Origin: Accumulibacter sp.
GTDB taxonomy: Bacteria > Pseudomonadota > Gammaproteobacteria > Burkholderiales > Rhodocyclaceae
NCBI RefSeq assembly: GCF_023806625.1
Contig: NZ_JAMTDX010000043.1
Location: forward strand, 1-64,000
Direction: 5' to 3'
DNA length: 64,000 bases
Positions 11,551 through 20,116 of this stretch are shown here, piece after piece (position 1 is the stretch's first letter; each line of letters begins with the position of its first letter). The notes below the pieces were generated by a model. The model searched no databases and had not been told where the DNA came from. It saw nothing but the letters and a program-made list of their open reading frames with translations. A program made the translations under genes and the position numbers.

Positions 11551-12894
11551 ATGCCGGCCTCGCTGCTCTACGCCGTCGTCTTCATCGAAGGCTTCTGCTC
11601 GCTTGGCGCCGAGATCCTCGCGCTGCGTCAGATCGTCCCGCACATGGGCAGTTCGATCGTCGTCACCGCGCCGACGATCGGCTTCTTCCTGCTCGCCCTG
11701 GCCCTTGGCTACCACTCGGGTTCGCGGATCGAGCGCGACTACGTCGGCGCCGTCGCGAGAAACTTTCTGCTCGCCGCACTGCTCGTCGGAACCGGGCTTT
11801 CAGGCGTGGCGATCGACCGGCTCTTTGTCTGGCTGACACCGCCCGAGCTCGCCTATCTGACGCTGGTCGGGGCGATCGTCTGTCCGGTAGCCTGGCTGCT
11901 CGGTCAGACCGTACCGATCGTCACCAATCTCCTCGAGCACGGACGCGCCGGCGAAGCCAGCGGACGGGCGCTCTATTACTCGACTCTGGGTTCGTTCCTC
12001 GGCTCGCTCTCGCTGTCGCTGCTGGTCATGCAGTGGCTCGGCGTGTCGGCCGCGGTCGCCCTGTGCGCGCTGCTGCTCGTCGCCGGCTACCTCATGCTGC
12101 GTCGCATGGTGTGGCCGGCGATCCTCGCCTCGACGGCTTCGCTGCTTCTGACGCTGGGCGCCAACGCCTGGCTCCGCCCGGAGATCGAGACCGCCTACGC
12201 GAGCTACCTGGTCGTTCCGGTCGACTTCGACGCGTCGATCAACGGGCGGGCGCTGAAGAACAACGACTCGCTGGCTTCGCTGATCGACGACTCCGAGCCA
12301 CCCCGCTACGCTCGCTACATCGAGCACATCCGGCGACTGCTGATCGATGAACTTCGCTTTCGCGACCGGCGGATCCTCGTCCTCGGCGCCGGCGGTTTCA
12401 CGCTGTCACACCGGGAATTCGCGAACCACTACACCTACGTGGACATCGACCCGGCGATTCGTTCGATTGCCGAAAGGCAGTTTCTCGGCGAGAGCGCTCG
12501 CGGCGATTTTGTGGCCGACGACGCGCGCCGTTTCGTCGTGCGCAGCGACCAGCGCTTCGCCGCCGCGGTGGTCGATGTCTACGGTGCACAGTTCTCGATT
12601 CCCGCGCACCTCGTGACCCGCGAGTTCTGGCAGGCGACGCGGCGCGTGCTCGACGCGGACGGTCTGCTGATCGCCAATCTGGTCCTCGACAGCGCACTGG
12701 CCAGTCCATATTCGCGCAACCTGCTGGCGACGATCGAAAGCGTCTATGGACGATGTGCAGTCGAGGTGTTGCAGAAGAGACAGGTCCTGGCGAACGTCGT
12801 GGTCACCTGCCGCAACGGCGCTCCACCGGAGCCGGCACGCATCTTCGTCGACGAGCGCAATACGGCTGATCTCGATCTGGCACGTTCGCGTTGA
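11551..12894 (+). CDS. Membrane-fused spermidine synthase-like protein
   Basis: This 447-residue two-part protein has about seven transmembrane segments in residues 5-210. A soluble Rossmann domain of the spermidine-synthase type follows, with ILVLGAGGFTLSHREFANHY as the nucleotide-binding loop, YVDIDPAIRSIAE, FVADDARRFV and VVDVYGAQFSIPAHLVTREFW. Fused MFS-like/spermidine synthases are widespread, but aminopropyl transfer by membrane-linked members is mostly unproven, so the substrate remains open. The C terminus overlaps the region just before hrpA. An rfb-linked role is possible only by proximity. Confidence 0.82.
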   Translation: MPASLLYAVVFIEGFCSLGAEILALRQIVPHMGSSIVVTAPTIGFFLLALALGYHSGSRIERDYVGAVARNFLLAALLVGTGLSGVAIDRLFVWLTPPELAYLTLVGAIVCPVAWLLGQTVPIVTNLLEHGRAGEASGRALYYSTLGSFLGSLSLSLLVMQWLGVSAAVALCALLLVAGYLMLRRMVWPAILASTASLLLTLGANAWLRPEIETAYASYLVVPVDFDASINGRALKNNDSLASLIDDSEPPRYARYIEHIRRLLIDELRFRDRRILVLGAGGFTLSHREFANHYTYVDIDPAIRSIAERQFLGESARGDFVADDARRFVVRSDQRFAAAVVDVYGAQFSIPAHLVTREFWQATRRVLDADGLLIANLVLDSALASPYSRNLLATIESVYGRCAVEVLQKRQVLANVVVTCRNGAPPEPARIFVDERNTADLDLARSR

Positions 12895-12902
12895 GCCCGG
12901 AC

Positions 12903-15900
12903 ATGAGACCCCGATCGTCGGCCATCCAGGACAGCGACGCCGAACCGTTTGCCGACTGCCTCGCCGCCGATCAGCGGCGGCTACGCGCGCTGACCCGGGA
13001 CCTCCGGCACGCCTTCGGTGAGCGACGCGATGCGCTGCTCGGCGAACGGGCGAGGCTCGTCGAGAAGTCGCGCGCGGCCGTCGCCGCTCGCCGATCACGT
13101 CTGCCGGCGCCGGAGTTTGCCGACGAACTGCCGATCAGCGGCCGCCGCGAGGAGATCGCCCGGCTGGTCGCCGCCCACCAGGTGGTGGTCGTCTGCGGCG
13201 AGACGGGGTCGGGCAAGACGACGCAGCTGCCCAAGATCTGTCTCGAACTCGCCCGCGGCACCCGCGGCCTGATCGGCCATACGCAACCGAGACGCATCGC
13301 CGCGCGTTCAACGGCAGCGCGGATCGCCCAGGAGCTGCACAGCGAGCCCGGCGAGCTCGTCGGCTACAAGATCCGGTTCACCGACCTCACATCGCCCGGC
13401 GCGTTCGTCAAACTGATGACCGACGGGATACTGCTCGCCGAAACGCAGGGCGACCGCTGGCTCGAGCAGTACGATACGCTGATCATCGACGAGGCGCACG
13501 AGCGCAGCCTGAACATCGACTTCCTGCTCGGCTACCTCAGGCAGTTGCTGCCACGGCGGCGTGATTTGAAGCTGATCATCACCTCGGCGACGATCGACGC
13601 CGACCGCTTTTCCCGACACTTCTCGGGTGCACCGGTGATCGAGGTCTCCGGGCGACTCCACCCCGTCGAGATTCGCTACCGTCCGCTTGGCCGTCTCGGC
13701 GACGACGCTGCCGACGACGAGCGCGACCTCTACGAGGCGATCACCGACGCCTGCGACGAGCTGCACGCGGTCGGACCGGGCGACGTCCTCGTCTTCCTCC
13801 CCGGCGAGCGCGAGATCCGCGAAGCCGCCAATGCTCTGCGCCAGCACCACCCGCCGCACACCGAAATCCTGCCGCTGTATTCACGCCTCTCGACCGAGGA
13901 ACAGAACCGGGTCTTCCGCCCGCACCTCGGACGACGGATCGTCCTCGCCACCAACGTCGCCGAAACCTCGCTGACCGTCCCGGGGATCCGCTACGTCGTC
14001 GATTCGGGTCTCGCGCGGGTCAAGCGCTACTCGTACCGCAACAAGGTCGAACAGCTGCAGGTCGAGAAGATCGCCCAGGCGTCGGCGAGCCAGCGGGCTG
14101 GACGCTGTGGTCGGGTTGCCGCCGGAGTGTGCATCCGACTCTACGAGGAACAGGACCTCGCCCTGCGACCTGCCTATCCCGACCCCGAGATCCTGCGCTC
14201 GTCGCTCGCCGGAGTGATTCTGCGCATGAAGACGCTCAACCTCGGAGCGGTCGAAGACTTTCCGTTCATCGAAGCTCCGCCGCAACGGGCGATCAGCGAC
14301 GCCTATCAGGCACTGCTCGAACTTGGCGCAATCGACCGCGAACACGCTCTGACGCCCCTTGGCCAGGAACTCGCGCGGATGCCGCTCGATCCGCGGCTCG
14401 GACGAATGATCGTCGCTGCGCGCGACGCGGGCTGCCTGCGCGAGGTACTGGTGATCACCGCGGCGCTGGCCGTCCAGGATCCGCGCGAGCGACCTCAGGA
14501 GCGACAGGGAACGGCCGATGCAGCGCATCGCCGCTTCCTCGACGAGCGATCCGAGTTCGTCGGCTGGGTGAAGCTCTGGGACTGGTACCAGGCGGAGATC
14601 GAGAACGGCCGATCCCGCCGGAAGCTCGCCGAATGCTGCCGGGAAAACTTCCTCTCGCCAGTACGCATGCGCGAGTGGCGCGACATCCACGGCCAGCTCC
14701 GGACACTCGCCGTCGAGCACGGGTGGCGAGAGAACGACCTGCCAGCCAGTCACGAGGCGATCCATCGCGCGCTGCTCAGCGGTCTGCTCGGCAACGTCGG
14801 CTGCAAATCCGAAGAATCGGGACACTATCTCGGCGCGCGCGGGATCAGGTTCCTGATTCATCCGGGTTCACCGCTGGTCAGGAAGTCCGGCAAGTGGATC
14901 GTCGCCGCAGAAATCAGCGAAACGACCCGGCTCTTCGCGCGCTGCATCGCCCGCGTCGAGGTCGATTGGATCGAGCAGGCCGGCGCACATCTGCTCAAGC
15001 GCAGCAGTTTCGACCCGCACTGGGAGAAGCGCGCGATGCAGGCAGTCGCCTTCGAACGGATCACGCTGTACGGGTTGATCATCGACCCGCGCCGCCGGGT
15101 CAGCTTTGCCGAGCTGAATCCGGCGGCGGCGCGCGAGATCTTCATCCGCCAGGCGCTCGTCGGTGGCGAGGTCAGCGACGAGTTCGCCCGGCGCTGGGAT
15201 TTCTTCAGACACAACCAGCAGCTGATCGTGGACATCGAGACTCTCGAACACAAGTCGCGCCGGCCCGACGTCCTGGTCGACGACGAGCTGATTTTTGCCT
15301 TCTACGACCGGTTGATTCCCGAAGCGATCAGCAGCGGCACGGCGTTCGACAGCTGGCGGCGCGAAGCCGAACGCGACAACCCGCGGCTGCTCTATCTGCA
15401 GCGCGAGGATCTGATGCGCCATCAGGCGGCCGGCGTGACGAGCGAAGCCTTCCCGCCGCGGCTGCGCCTGGGGGGAGCCGATTACGAGCTGGCCTATCAC
15501 TTCGAGCCGGGCAGTCCGCGCGACGGCGTGACGATGACGATTCCACTCGCCCAGCTCAACCAGATCCCTGCTGCGCGCTGCGAGTGGCTGGTCCCCGGCC
15601 TGCTCCGCGAAAAGGTCGTCCAGCTCGTGCGCACACTGCCGCAAAGAATCCGCTCCAAGCTGGTCCCCGTTCCCGACTTCGCCGACGACTTCGTCGCCCG
15701 CGTGGCGCCGTCGGACAAGGCGCTGGTCGCCTCACTGATCGGCTTCATTCTCGAAACCCGCGGGCTCAACGCGCGTGGCTGGGAGATCACTCCCGACGCC
15801 TTCCGGCCCGACGCGCTGGCGGCACACCTGTTCCTCAACTTCCGCCTGGTCGACGACAAAGGCCGGCAGCTGGCGATGAGCCGGCGGCTCAATGAACTCC

Positions 15901-16826
15901 GCGCCGAGTGGGGCCGCGAGGCAAAGCAGGAATTCTCCGGACTCCACGAAGCGCCGCGTGCATTTTCGCGGATGACCGACTGGAGCTTCGGCGAGTTGCC
16001 CGAGCTGATGGAAGTCGACGCCGGCGGCGGGCAACGGCTCGTCGGCTATCCGGGGCTCGTCGACCAGGGCGACGGCGTCTCGCTGTCGGTCTTCGACTCG
16101 GCCGACGAGGCCCGCAGAGTCCACGTTGCGGGCTTGCTGCGCCTGTTCCTGCTGCATTTCCGCGAACAGACCAGGTATCTCGAGAAGAGCCTCCCGGGAT
16201 TCCTGCAGATGGCTGTCGATTTCATGCCCCTCGGGACGGCCGACGAACTGCGGCACCAATTGATCGAGCTGACCGTGACCCGCGCCTGTCTGCGCGAGCC
16301 GTGGCCGCACGACGAGCCAAGCTTCCGCGCCCGCTGCCACGATGCGCGGCCGCGGCTGACGCTGCTGGCCCAGGAGATTTGCCGTCTCGTCGGACAGATC
16401 CTCGGCAGCTGGCGGGCGCTGCAGAAGAAGCTCCCGGCGTTCCGCGCTTTCCCGCGCGTGGTCCAGGACGTCGAGCAGCAACTCGGGCGACTGATCCGCA
16501 CGCGCTTCGTCGTCGATACGCCCTTCGAGCGCCTCCAGCACTTCCCGCGTTACCTGCAGGCGGTCGCCTCGCGGCTCGACCGTCTCAAGGCCGCCGGCAG
16601 CCTCGGCGCACAGCGCGATGAACGCCTGCTCGCCGAGTTCCTGCCGCTGTGGTCGAACTACGAGCGACGGGCGACGCTGCGCGCCAAACAGAACGTCGTC
16701 GAACCGGCGCTCGAGCAGTTCCGCTGGCTGCTCGAAGAGCTTCGCGTCCAGCTGTTTGCCCAGGAGTTGCGCACGCCGGTGCCGGTGTCGAGCAAGCGCC
16801 TGCAGAAAATCTGGGAAGCCATCTGA
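12903..16826 (+). CDS. hrpA: ATP-dependent RNA helicase HrpA (DEAH box)
   Basis: This is a 1307-residue cytoplasmic DEAH-box helicase of normal HrpA length. Walker A is GETGSGKTTQLPK from about residue 99, the DEAH motif is DEAHERS at about 196, motif III is TSATIDADRFSRHF, and motif VI is QRAGRCGR. The helicase core is followed by HA2 and OB-fold domains and the long C-terminal DUF3418 region that defines HrpA. HrpA acts on RNA and has been linked to fimbrial mRNA processing and stalled-ribosome rescue in E. coli. The ATG at 12903 is preferred over a TTG at 12891 that overlaps the upstream stop. Confidence 0.96.
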   Translation: MRPRSSAIQDSDAEPFADCLAADQRRLRALTRDLRHAFGERRDALLGERARLVEKSRAAVAARRSRLPAPEFADELPISGRREEIARLVAAHQVVVVCGETGSGKTTQLPKICLELARGTRGLIGHTQPRRIAARSTAARIAQELHSEPGELVGYKIRFTDLTSPGAFVKLMTDGILLAETQGDRWLEQYDTLIIDEAHERSLNIDFLLGYLRQLLPRRRDLKLIITSATIDADRFSRHFSGAPVIEVSGRLHPVEIRYRPLGRLGDDAADDERDLYEAITDACDELHAVGPGDVLVFLPGEREIREAANALRQHHPPHTEILPLYSRLSTEEQNRVFRPHLGRRIVLATNVAETSLTVPGIRYVVDSGLARVKRYSYRNKVEQLQVEKIAQASASQRAGRCGRVAAGVCIRLYEEQDLALRPAYPDPEILRSSLAGVILRMKTLNLGAVEDFPFIEAPPQRAISDAYQALLELGAIDREHALTPLGQELARMPLDPRLGRMIVAARDAGCLREVLVITAALAVQDPRERPQERQGTADAAHRRFLDERSEFVGWVKLWDWYQAEIENGRSRRKLAECCRENFLSPVRMREWRDIHGQLRTLAVEHGWRENDLPASHEAIHRALLSGLLGNVGCKSEESGHYLGARGIRFLIHPGSPLVRKSGKWIVAAEISETTRLFARCIARVEVDWIEQAGAHLLKRSSFDPHWEKRAMQAVAFERITLYGLIIDPRRRVSFAELNPAAAREIFIRQALVGGEVSDEFARRWDFFRHNQQLIVDIETLEHKSRRPDVLVDDELIFAFYDRLIPEAISSGTAFDSWRREAERDNPRLLYLQREDLMRHQAAGVTSEAFPPRLRLGGADYELAYHFEPGSPRDGVTMTIPLAQLNQIPAARCEWLVPGLLREKVVQLVRTLPQRIRSKLVPVPDFADDFVARVAPSDKALVASLIGFILETRGLNARGWEITPDAFRPDALAAHLFLNFRLVDDKGRQLAMSRRLNELRAEWGREAKQEFSGLHEAPRAFSRMTDWSFGELPELMEVDAGGGQRLVGYPGLVDQGDGVSLSVFDSADEARRVHVAGLLRLFLLHFREQTRYLEKSLPGFLQMAVDFMPLGTADELRHQLIELTVTRACLREPWPHDEPSFRARCHDARPRLTLLAQEICRLVGQILGSWRALQKKLPAFRAFPRVVQDVEQQLGRLIRTRFVVDTPFERLQHFPRYLQAVASRLDRLKAAGSLGAQRDERLLAEFLPLWSNYERRATLRAKQNVVEPALEQFRWLLEELRVQLFAQELRTPVPVSSKRLQKIWEAI

Positions 16827-16890
16827 GCAGCGACGCTGATCGACTTCGCCCGGACCGCGCTCGCTGGATCCACGCGCAGCGCGCGAGCGG

Positions 16891-16896
16891 TAGAAT
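16891..16896 (+). promoter_or_regulatory. Probable -10 element for the MoCF/CinA-like gene
   Basis: TAGAAT lies 33 bases before the ATG at 16930 in the short gap after hrpA. No clear -35 is seen. Confidence 0.45.
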
Positions 16897-16929
16897 CAGC
16901 AGCGGACGAACGGCGTTCCTGGAGGCGAG

Positions 16930-17685
16930 ATGAGCTTCGGCGCGATCATCATCGGTGACGAGATCCTCTCGGGGAAGCGTGTCGACAGGCATTTTGCGAA
17001 GCTGGCCGGGCTGCTCGCCGAACGCGGATTGCGCCTTTCGTGGGTCGAGTACCTCGGCGACGAGCGACCGCGAATCGCATCGACCTTGCGGCGAACTCTG
17101 GCTGCCGGCGACGTCGTGTTCAGCTTCGGCGGAATCGGCAATACGCCCGACGACCATACCCGCCAGGCGGCGGCCGAAGCGCTCGACGTCGATCTCGTCC
17201 TGCACCCCGACGCCGAGCGCGAAATCCGTGCGCGCTTCGGCGCCGAGACGAGCGAGGTGCGCCTGCTCCTCGGCACCTTCCCGAGGGGTGTTCAGATCAT
17301 CCCCAACCCGTTCAACCGCATCCCGGGCTTTCGCATCCGCGATCACCACTTCCTGCCGGGATTTCCGCAGATGGCGCATCCGATGGCCGAGTGGGTGCTG
17401 GACACCTTCTACGCTCCGCTATTTCACCGACGGGCGTCGGTCGAACGGGCCTTGCTGCTCAGCGGCGCCAATTCCTACGAGAGCGCCCTGCTCGACCTGA
17501 TGGAGACGATCGTCGCCGACTTCCCGACGCTGCGCCTGTTCAGCCTGCCGTCGATGTCCGACGACGGGCAGAGACGCCATCTCGAACTCGGCGTCGAGGG
17601 AGAACCGGATCTCGTCGACCAGGCGATGTCGATGATGCGCGAAGAGGTCGAACGCCGGGGCATCGCCTGGCGCTGGCGGACCTGA
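16930..17685 (+). CDS. Molybdopterin-binding (MoCF/CinA N-terminal) domain protein
   Basis: This 251-residue cytoplasmic protein consists of one MoCF_biosynth domain. The start FGAIIIGDEILSGKRVD and the FSFGGIGNTPDDHTRQAAAEAL loop match the molybdopterin-binding signature shared by MoaB, MogA and the N-terminal half of CinA. It lacks the C-terminal nicotinamide-mononucleotide deamidase domain of full CinA. Members of this stand-alone group are usually annotated competence/damage-inducible protein A-like; the real substrate is not known. Confidence 0.85.
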   Translation: MSFGAIIIGDEILSGKRVDRHFAKLAGLLAERGLRLSWVEYLGDERPRIASTLRRTLAAGDVVFSFGGIGNTPDDHTRQAAAEALDVDLVLHPDAEREIRARFGAETSEVRLLLGTFPRGVQIIPNPFNRIPGFRIRDHHFLPGFPQMAHPMAEWVLDTFYAPLFHRRASVERALLLSGANSYESALLDLMETIVADFPTLRLFSLPSMSDDGQRRHLELGVEGEPDLVDQAMSMMREEVERRGIAWRWRT

Positions 17686-17798
17686 CGGCCAGGCCGGACT
17701 GCAGAGCCCGTCGCCGGGCGGGGAGATCGGGACCGGACCGGAGCGACCAAGCTGGCTGCGCAGGCGCACCGGCGGGAGGCAAGCGCCTCCCCAAGGAC

Positions 17799-17824
17799 AA
17801 AAAACCCCGGCTGCGGCCGGGGTT
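17799..17824 (-). terminator. Rho-independent terminator of the downstream phasin gene
   Basis: On the minus strand a perfect nine-pair stem AACCCCGGC/GCCGGGGTT with a four-base loop is followed by six T residues. It lies 24 bases after the phasin stop at 17848. It may also serve the convergent gene ending at 17685. Confidence 0.85.
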
Positions 17825-17847
17825 CGCTGTCCAGTCGGGCGAGCCGA

Positions 17848-18396
17848 TCACTTCTTCGGCGTCAGCGCGGCGGCGGCCTGCGCGGTGGCGTTGGTCGCAG
17901 CCTTGACGTTGGTGTCGACGATGTCGGTCATCTGCTTGGCCATCTGCGAGATGTTGTCGAAAGCCGTGGTCGAGGCGTTCATCATCTGCTTCATCGCCGC
18001 GCTGAACACGTCACCGGCAATCGGTGACCCGGCGCCCGCCTTTTCGATCAGACCCGACGCACTGTGGCGAAGGTTGTCGTACTGCTCCTCCATCACCGTG
18101 GTGATCTCGCGCTGCATGTTCGCGGCGAGCTCGTAGAGGTTGCGCGAATACTCGAGCAGCTTCTCGGCGTTCGGACGCGCCAGCGACTCGGCAACGCCCT
18201 TCAGATCCTGGGGATCCTTGACATTCAACAGCTGCTGGGCACCGGCCGTGCTGGTGTTGAACAGCTCGCGGCTGGCAGCCAGGTTCAGTGCGGTCAGTTG
18301 CTCGAGACCGTGGAACGCCGTGCGGACCAGCGTCATCATGACCTGGGCGTTGGCTTTCTGGCTCTCGGCGAGTTTCTCGATATCGATGGTGCTCAT
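17848..18396 (-). CDS. Phasin family protein (second copy)
   Basis: This 182-residue protein is helical throughout with no signal peptide. It carries the phasin_2 pattern: an N-terminal amphipathic stretch MSTIDIEKLAESQKANAQV, LTALNLAASRELFN, then Gln/Ala-rich heptads and an Ala-rich tail ending in LTPKK. Phasins coat polyhydroxyalkanoate granules and control their number and size. A strong hairpin terminator follows it. It sits 230 bases downstream of another phasin on the same strand. I see no strong promoter in the gap, so it may depend partly on read-through. Confidence 0.9.
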   Translation of the reverse strand: MSTIDIEKLAESQKANAQVMMTLVRTAFHGLEQLTALNLAASRELFNTSTAGAQQLLNVKDPQDLKGVAESLARPNAEKLLEYSRNLYELAANMQREITTVMEEQYDNLRHSASGLIEKAGAGSPIAGDVFSAAMKQMMNASTTAFDNISQMAKQMTDIVDTNVKAATNATAQAAAALTPKK

Positions 18397-18543
18397 GGAA
18401 TTCCTCCGTGGATACTAGGGTGATGCGGATGAAGAAACGAGGCCAAGGCGCAGGACAGCGGACGACCGCTGCCTCCGCGCCCAACTGGGCCGATGTCCCT
18501 GGTGCTGACGGGCTCCGATTCTCGCTGGAAACCTGACCAAGAC

Positions 18544-18565
18544 GCCCCCGACCGAGGCCGGGGGC
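18544..18565 (-). terminator. Hairpin between the two phasin genes
   Basis: The near-perfect stem GCCCCCG-ACCGAGGC-CGGGGGC lies 60 bases past the stop of the upstream phasin. On the minus strand it is followed by GTCTTGG, a poor T-run, so termination is probably partial. Confidence 0.6.
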
Positions 18566-18626
18566 TTCCTGGTTCCAGTCTGCTCGCGAACGGGATCAGC
18601 AGCCGCTTGGCAGAACCCGGCAGAAC

Positions 18627-19178
18627 CTACTTCTTGGTCGCGGCAGCCGTCGCGCCGACGGCCTTGACGGTCGCGTTGGTCGCCGCAGCGACGTTCGCCT
18701 CGGCGATGTCGGCGACCTGCCGGGCGGCCTTGTTCATGCTGTCGAAGGCGGATGTAGCCGCAGCGATCGCCGACTTGACCGCGGAAACGGCGACCTCGGA
18801 ACCGGCCGGCGCATTCTTGGTGGCCTTTTCGAGCAGCGCCAGAGTCTGCTTCTGGAACTCGGCGAACTGCGCTTCGAGCAGCTTGGACATTTCTTCCTTG
18901 GACTGGGCCGTGATCTCATAGACGCTGCGCGTGTAGGCGACGGCCTTTTCGAGACCGGGCTGGGCCAGCGACGCCTGCAGGGCGAAGAACTCCTGGGCGT
19001 CCTTGGCGCCGAGCATCGCCTTGGCATTGGCCACGCCGTCCTCGAGCATCGAGCGGGCGGTGTTCAGATTGAGCGCCGCGATCCGCTCGGCGCTGGCCAG
19101 CGCCGTATTGGCGAGAGTCAGCAGCGCGTCGACGGAAGCCTTGTTGGCTGCGGCAAACTGTTCGGGGGTATTGAACAT
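18627..19178 (-). CDS. Phasin family protein (first copy)
   Basis: This 183-residue helical phasin begins MFNTPEQFAAANKASVDALL and is followed by ERIAALNLNTARSMLEDG, the segment most conserved in phasins, then Ala-rich amphipathic helices and a C-terminal Lys pair. It would bind polyhydroxyalkanoate granule surfaces. The ATG at 19178 is chosen over a start ten codons earlier because it directly follows GAGGAG and begins like other phasins. A near-consensus sigma-70 promoter bracketed by repeated TGC-rich boxes lies upstream. It differs substantially from the neighbouring phasin, so the pair is old or functionally divergent. Confidence 0.92.
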   Translation of the reverse strand: MFNTPEQFAAANKASVDALLTLANTALASAERIAALNLNTARSMLEDGVANAKAMLGAKDAQEFFALQASLAQPGLEKAVAYTRSVYEITAQSKEEMSKLLEAQFAEFQKQTLALLEKATKNAPAGSEVAVSAVKSAIAAATSAFDSMNKAARQVADIAEANVAAATNATVKAVGATAAATKK

Positions 19179-19268
19179 GGCGAATCTCCTCAAGAAAGGG
19201 ACGGGCACAACACAACATGCCGGATGGCACGTTCCCCGGAACGCTGTCGTGCTCGCTGCCGGGGAGAA

Positions 19269-19283
19269 TTGCTGCGCTGCACC
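19269..19283. repeat. TGC-rich box, copy 1 (candidate PhaR operator)
   Basis: TTGCTGCGCTGCACC differs by one base from copy 2 at 19328-19342. It sits just downstream of the phasin -10, around the expected start of transcription. TGC-rich boxes of this sort are the targets of PhaR-type repressors at phasin promoters (family knowledge); the assignment here is inference. Confidence 0.6.
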
Positions 19284-19292
19284 ATGACCGCC

Positions 19293-19320
19293 ATTATAGG
19301 CTCCCCGGCGAACTTGTCAA
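19293..19320 (-). promoter_or_regulatory. Strong sigma-70 promoter of the phasin gene
   Basis: On the minus strand a perfect TTGACA (19320-19315), a 16-base spacer and a perfect TATAAT (19298-19293) form the best housekeeping promoter in the window. Transcription would begin near 19286 and reach the phasin ATG at 19178. Confidence 0.88.
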
Positions 19321-19327
19321 GTGATTT

Positions 19328-19342
19328 TTGCTGCACTGCACC
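19328..19342. repeat. TGC-rich box, copy 2 (candidate PhaR operator)
   Basis: TTGCTGCACTGCACC lies immediately upstream of the phasin -35. It is centred 59 bases from copy 1, so the two boxes bracket the promoter, an arrangement suited to repression by a dimer or looped tetramer. Confidence 0.6.
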
Positions 19343-19504
19343 AATCATTCTAGGGCGATGTATTGAATGTGCAAACTTCATGCGCATGGCAAACAGGCTG
19401 GTGCCGTTCGGGATTGCTGTGGCGCGTCAGACAAGCGCGGCCCGCGAGAACTCGGGCACCCAGGAACAGACGAGCCTGGCTGCCGACGACGAAGCGAGGG
19501 CCGT

Positions 19505-20116
19505 TCAGTTCGCCGCCGGGTTGACGGTGGTCGCCGGCTTGAGTGGCAGCGCTTCGTTCTTTCCGGGCGCAGGGCTATCTCCCTTTGCTCTCGGCTGAAT
19601 GATCGCCCGAACGCGCGCCTGGGCGGCGCCGGTGGCGGTCTTCGTGGTCCCCTCACCGGGGGTCACGAGGTACTTTTCGTTCAGCGCATCGTAGGAAATG
19701 TACTGTCCGCGCACCTCGTCCTGGCCGGTGCGCACCCAGGCACGGGTGAAGAACTGCGTCGTCTCGGTGCGCGCGTCATGTTCGATGCGCTCGGCCTCGC
19801 CCTCCGTGTACTCGTCGACGCCCTCACGCTTCTGGCGAAAATACGCCAGGCCGTTGGCCCCTCCGGTGGCCACGGCTTTCTGGAAGCCATCGACGTCCTG
19901 GGTGACGACGAGTCGACTCGTGCGCAGGACCATCGTCCCCTGGGTGAGCACGGCGTTGCCCTCGAGAACCTGTACCTTGTTGACGTCGTCGATGCTCAGA
20001 CGATCGGCTTCGAGATGGATCGGCTTTTCACGGTCGGCGCGCTCGGCGTTTGCGGCCACCGACAGTAGAAGACAAAGCGCGCAGGCAGCGCTGCGCGCGA
20101 CGACGATCCTGTCCAT
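19505..20116 (-). CDS. lptA: LPS transport periplasmic protein LptA
   Basis: This 203-residue periplasmic protein forms the beta-jellyroll bridge that carries lipopolysaccharide between the LptC and LptD ends of the Lpt machine. A signal peptide ends at about VAANA|ERAD. The mature start EKPIHLEADRLSIDDVNKVQVLEGNAV is the LptA/OstA signature, followed by VLRTSRLVVTQD and an Ala/Pro-rich tail. I choose the ATG at 20116, coupled to the lptC stop (TGATG) and preceded by AGGAAAGGA, over the GTG one codon earlier. lptB, which usually follows, is absent. Confidence 0.93.
   Translation of the reverse strand: MDRIVVARSAACALCLLLSVAANAERADREKPIHLEADRLSIDDVNKVQVLEGNAVLTQGTMVLRTSRLVVTQDVDGFQKAVATGGANGLAYFRQKREGVDEYTEGEAERIEHDARTETTQFFTRAWVRTGQDEVRGQYISYDALNEKYLVTPGEGTTKTATGAAQARVRAIIQPRAKGDSPAPGKNEALPLKPATTVNPAAN

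Larger units (their letters stand above)
19179..19504. other. Phasin control region
   Basis: These 326 bases hold the phasin promoter and two flanking repeat boxes (listed separately) and a leader of about 110 bases. The left third next to lptA shows nothing recognisable. It is visibly more AT-rich than its surroundings around 19290-19380. Confidence 0.7.
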
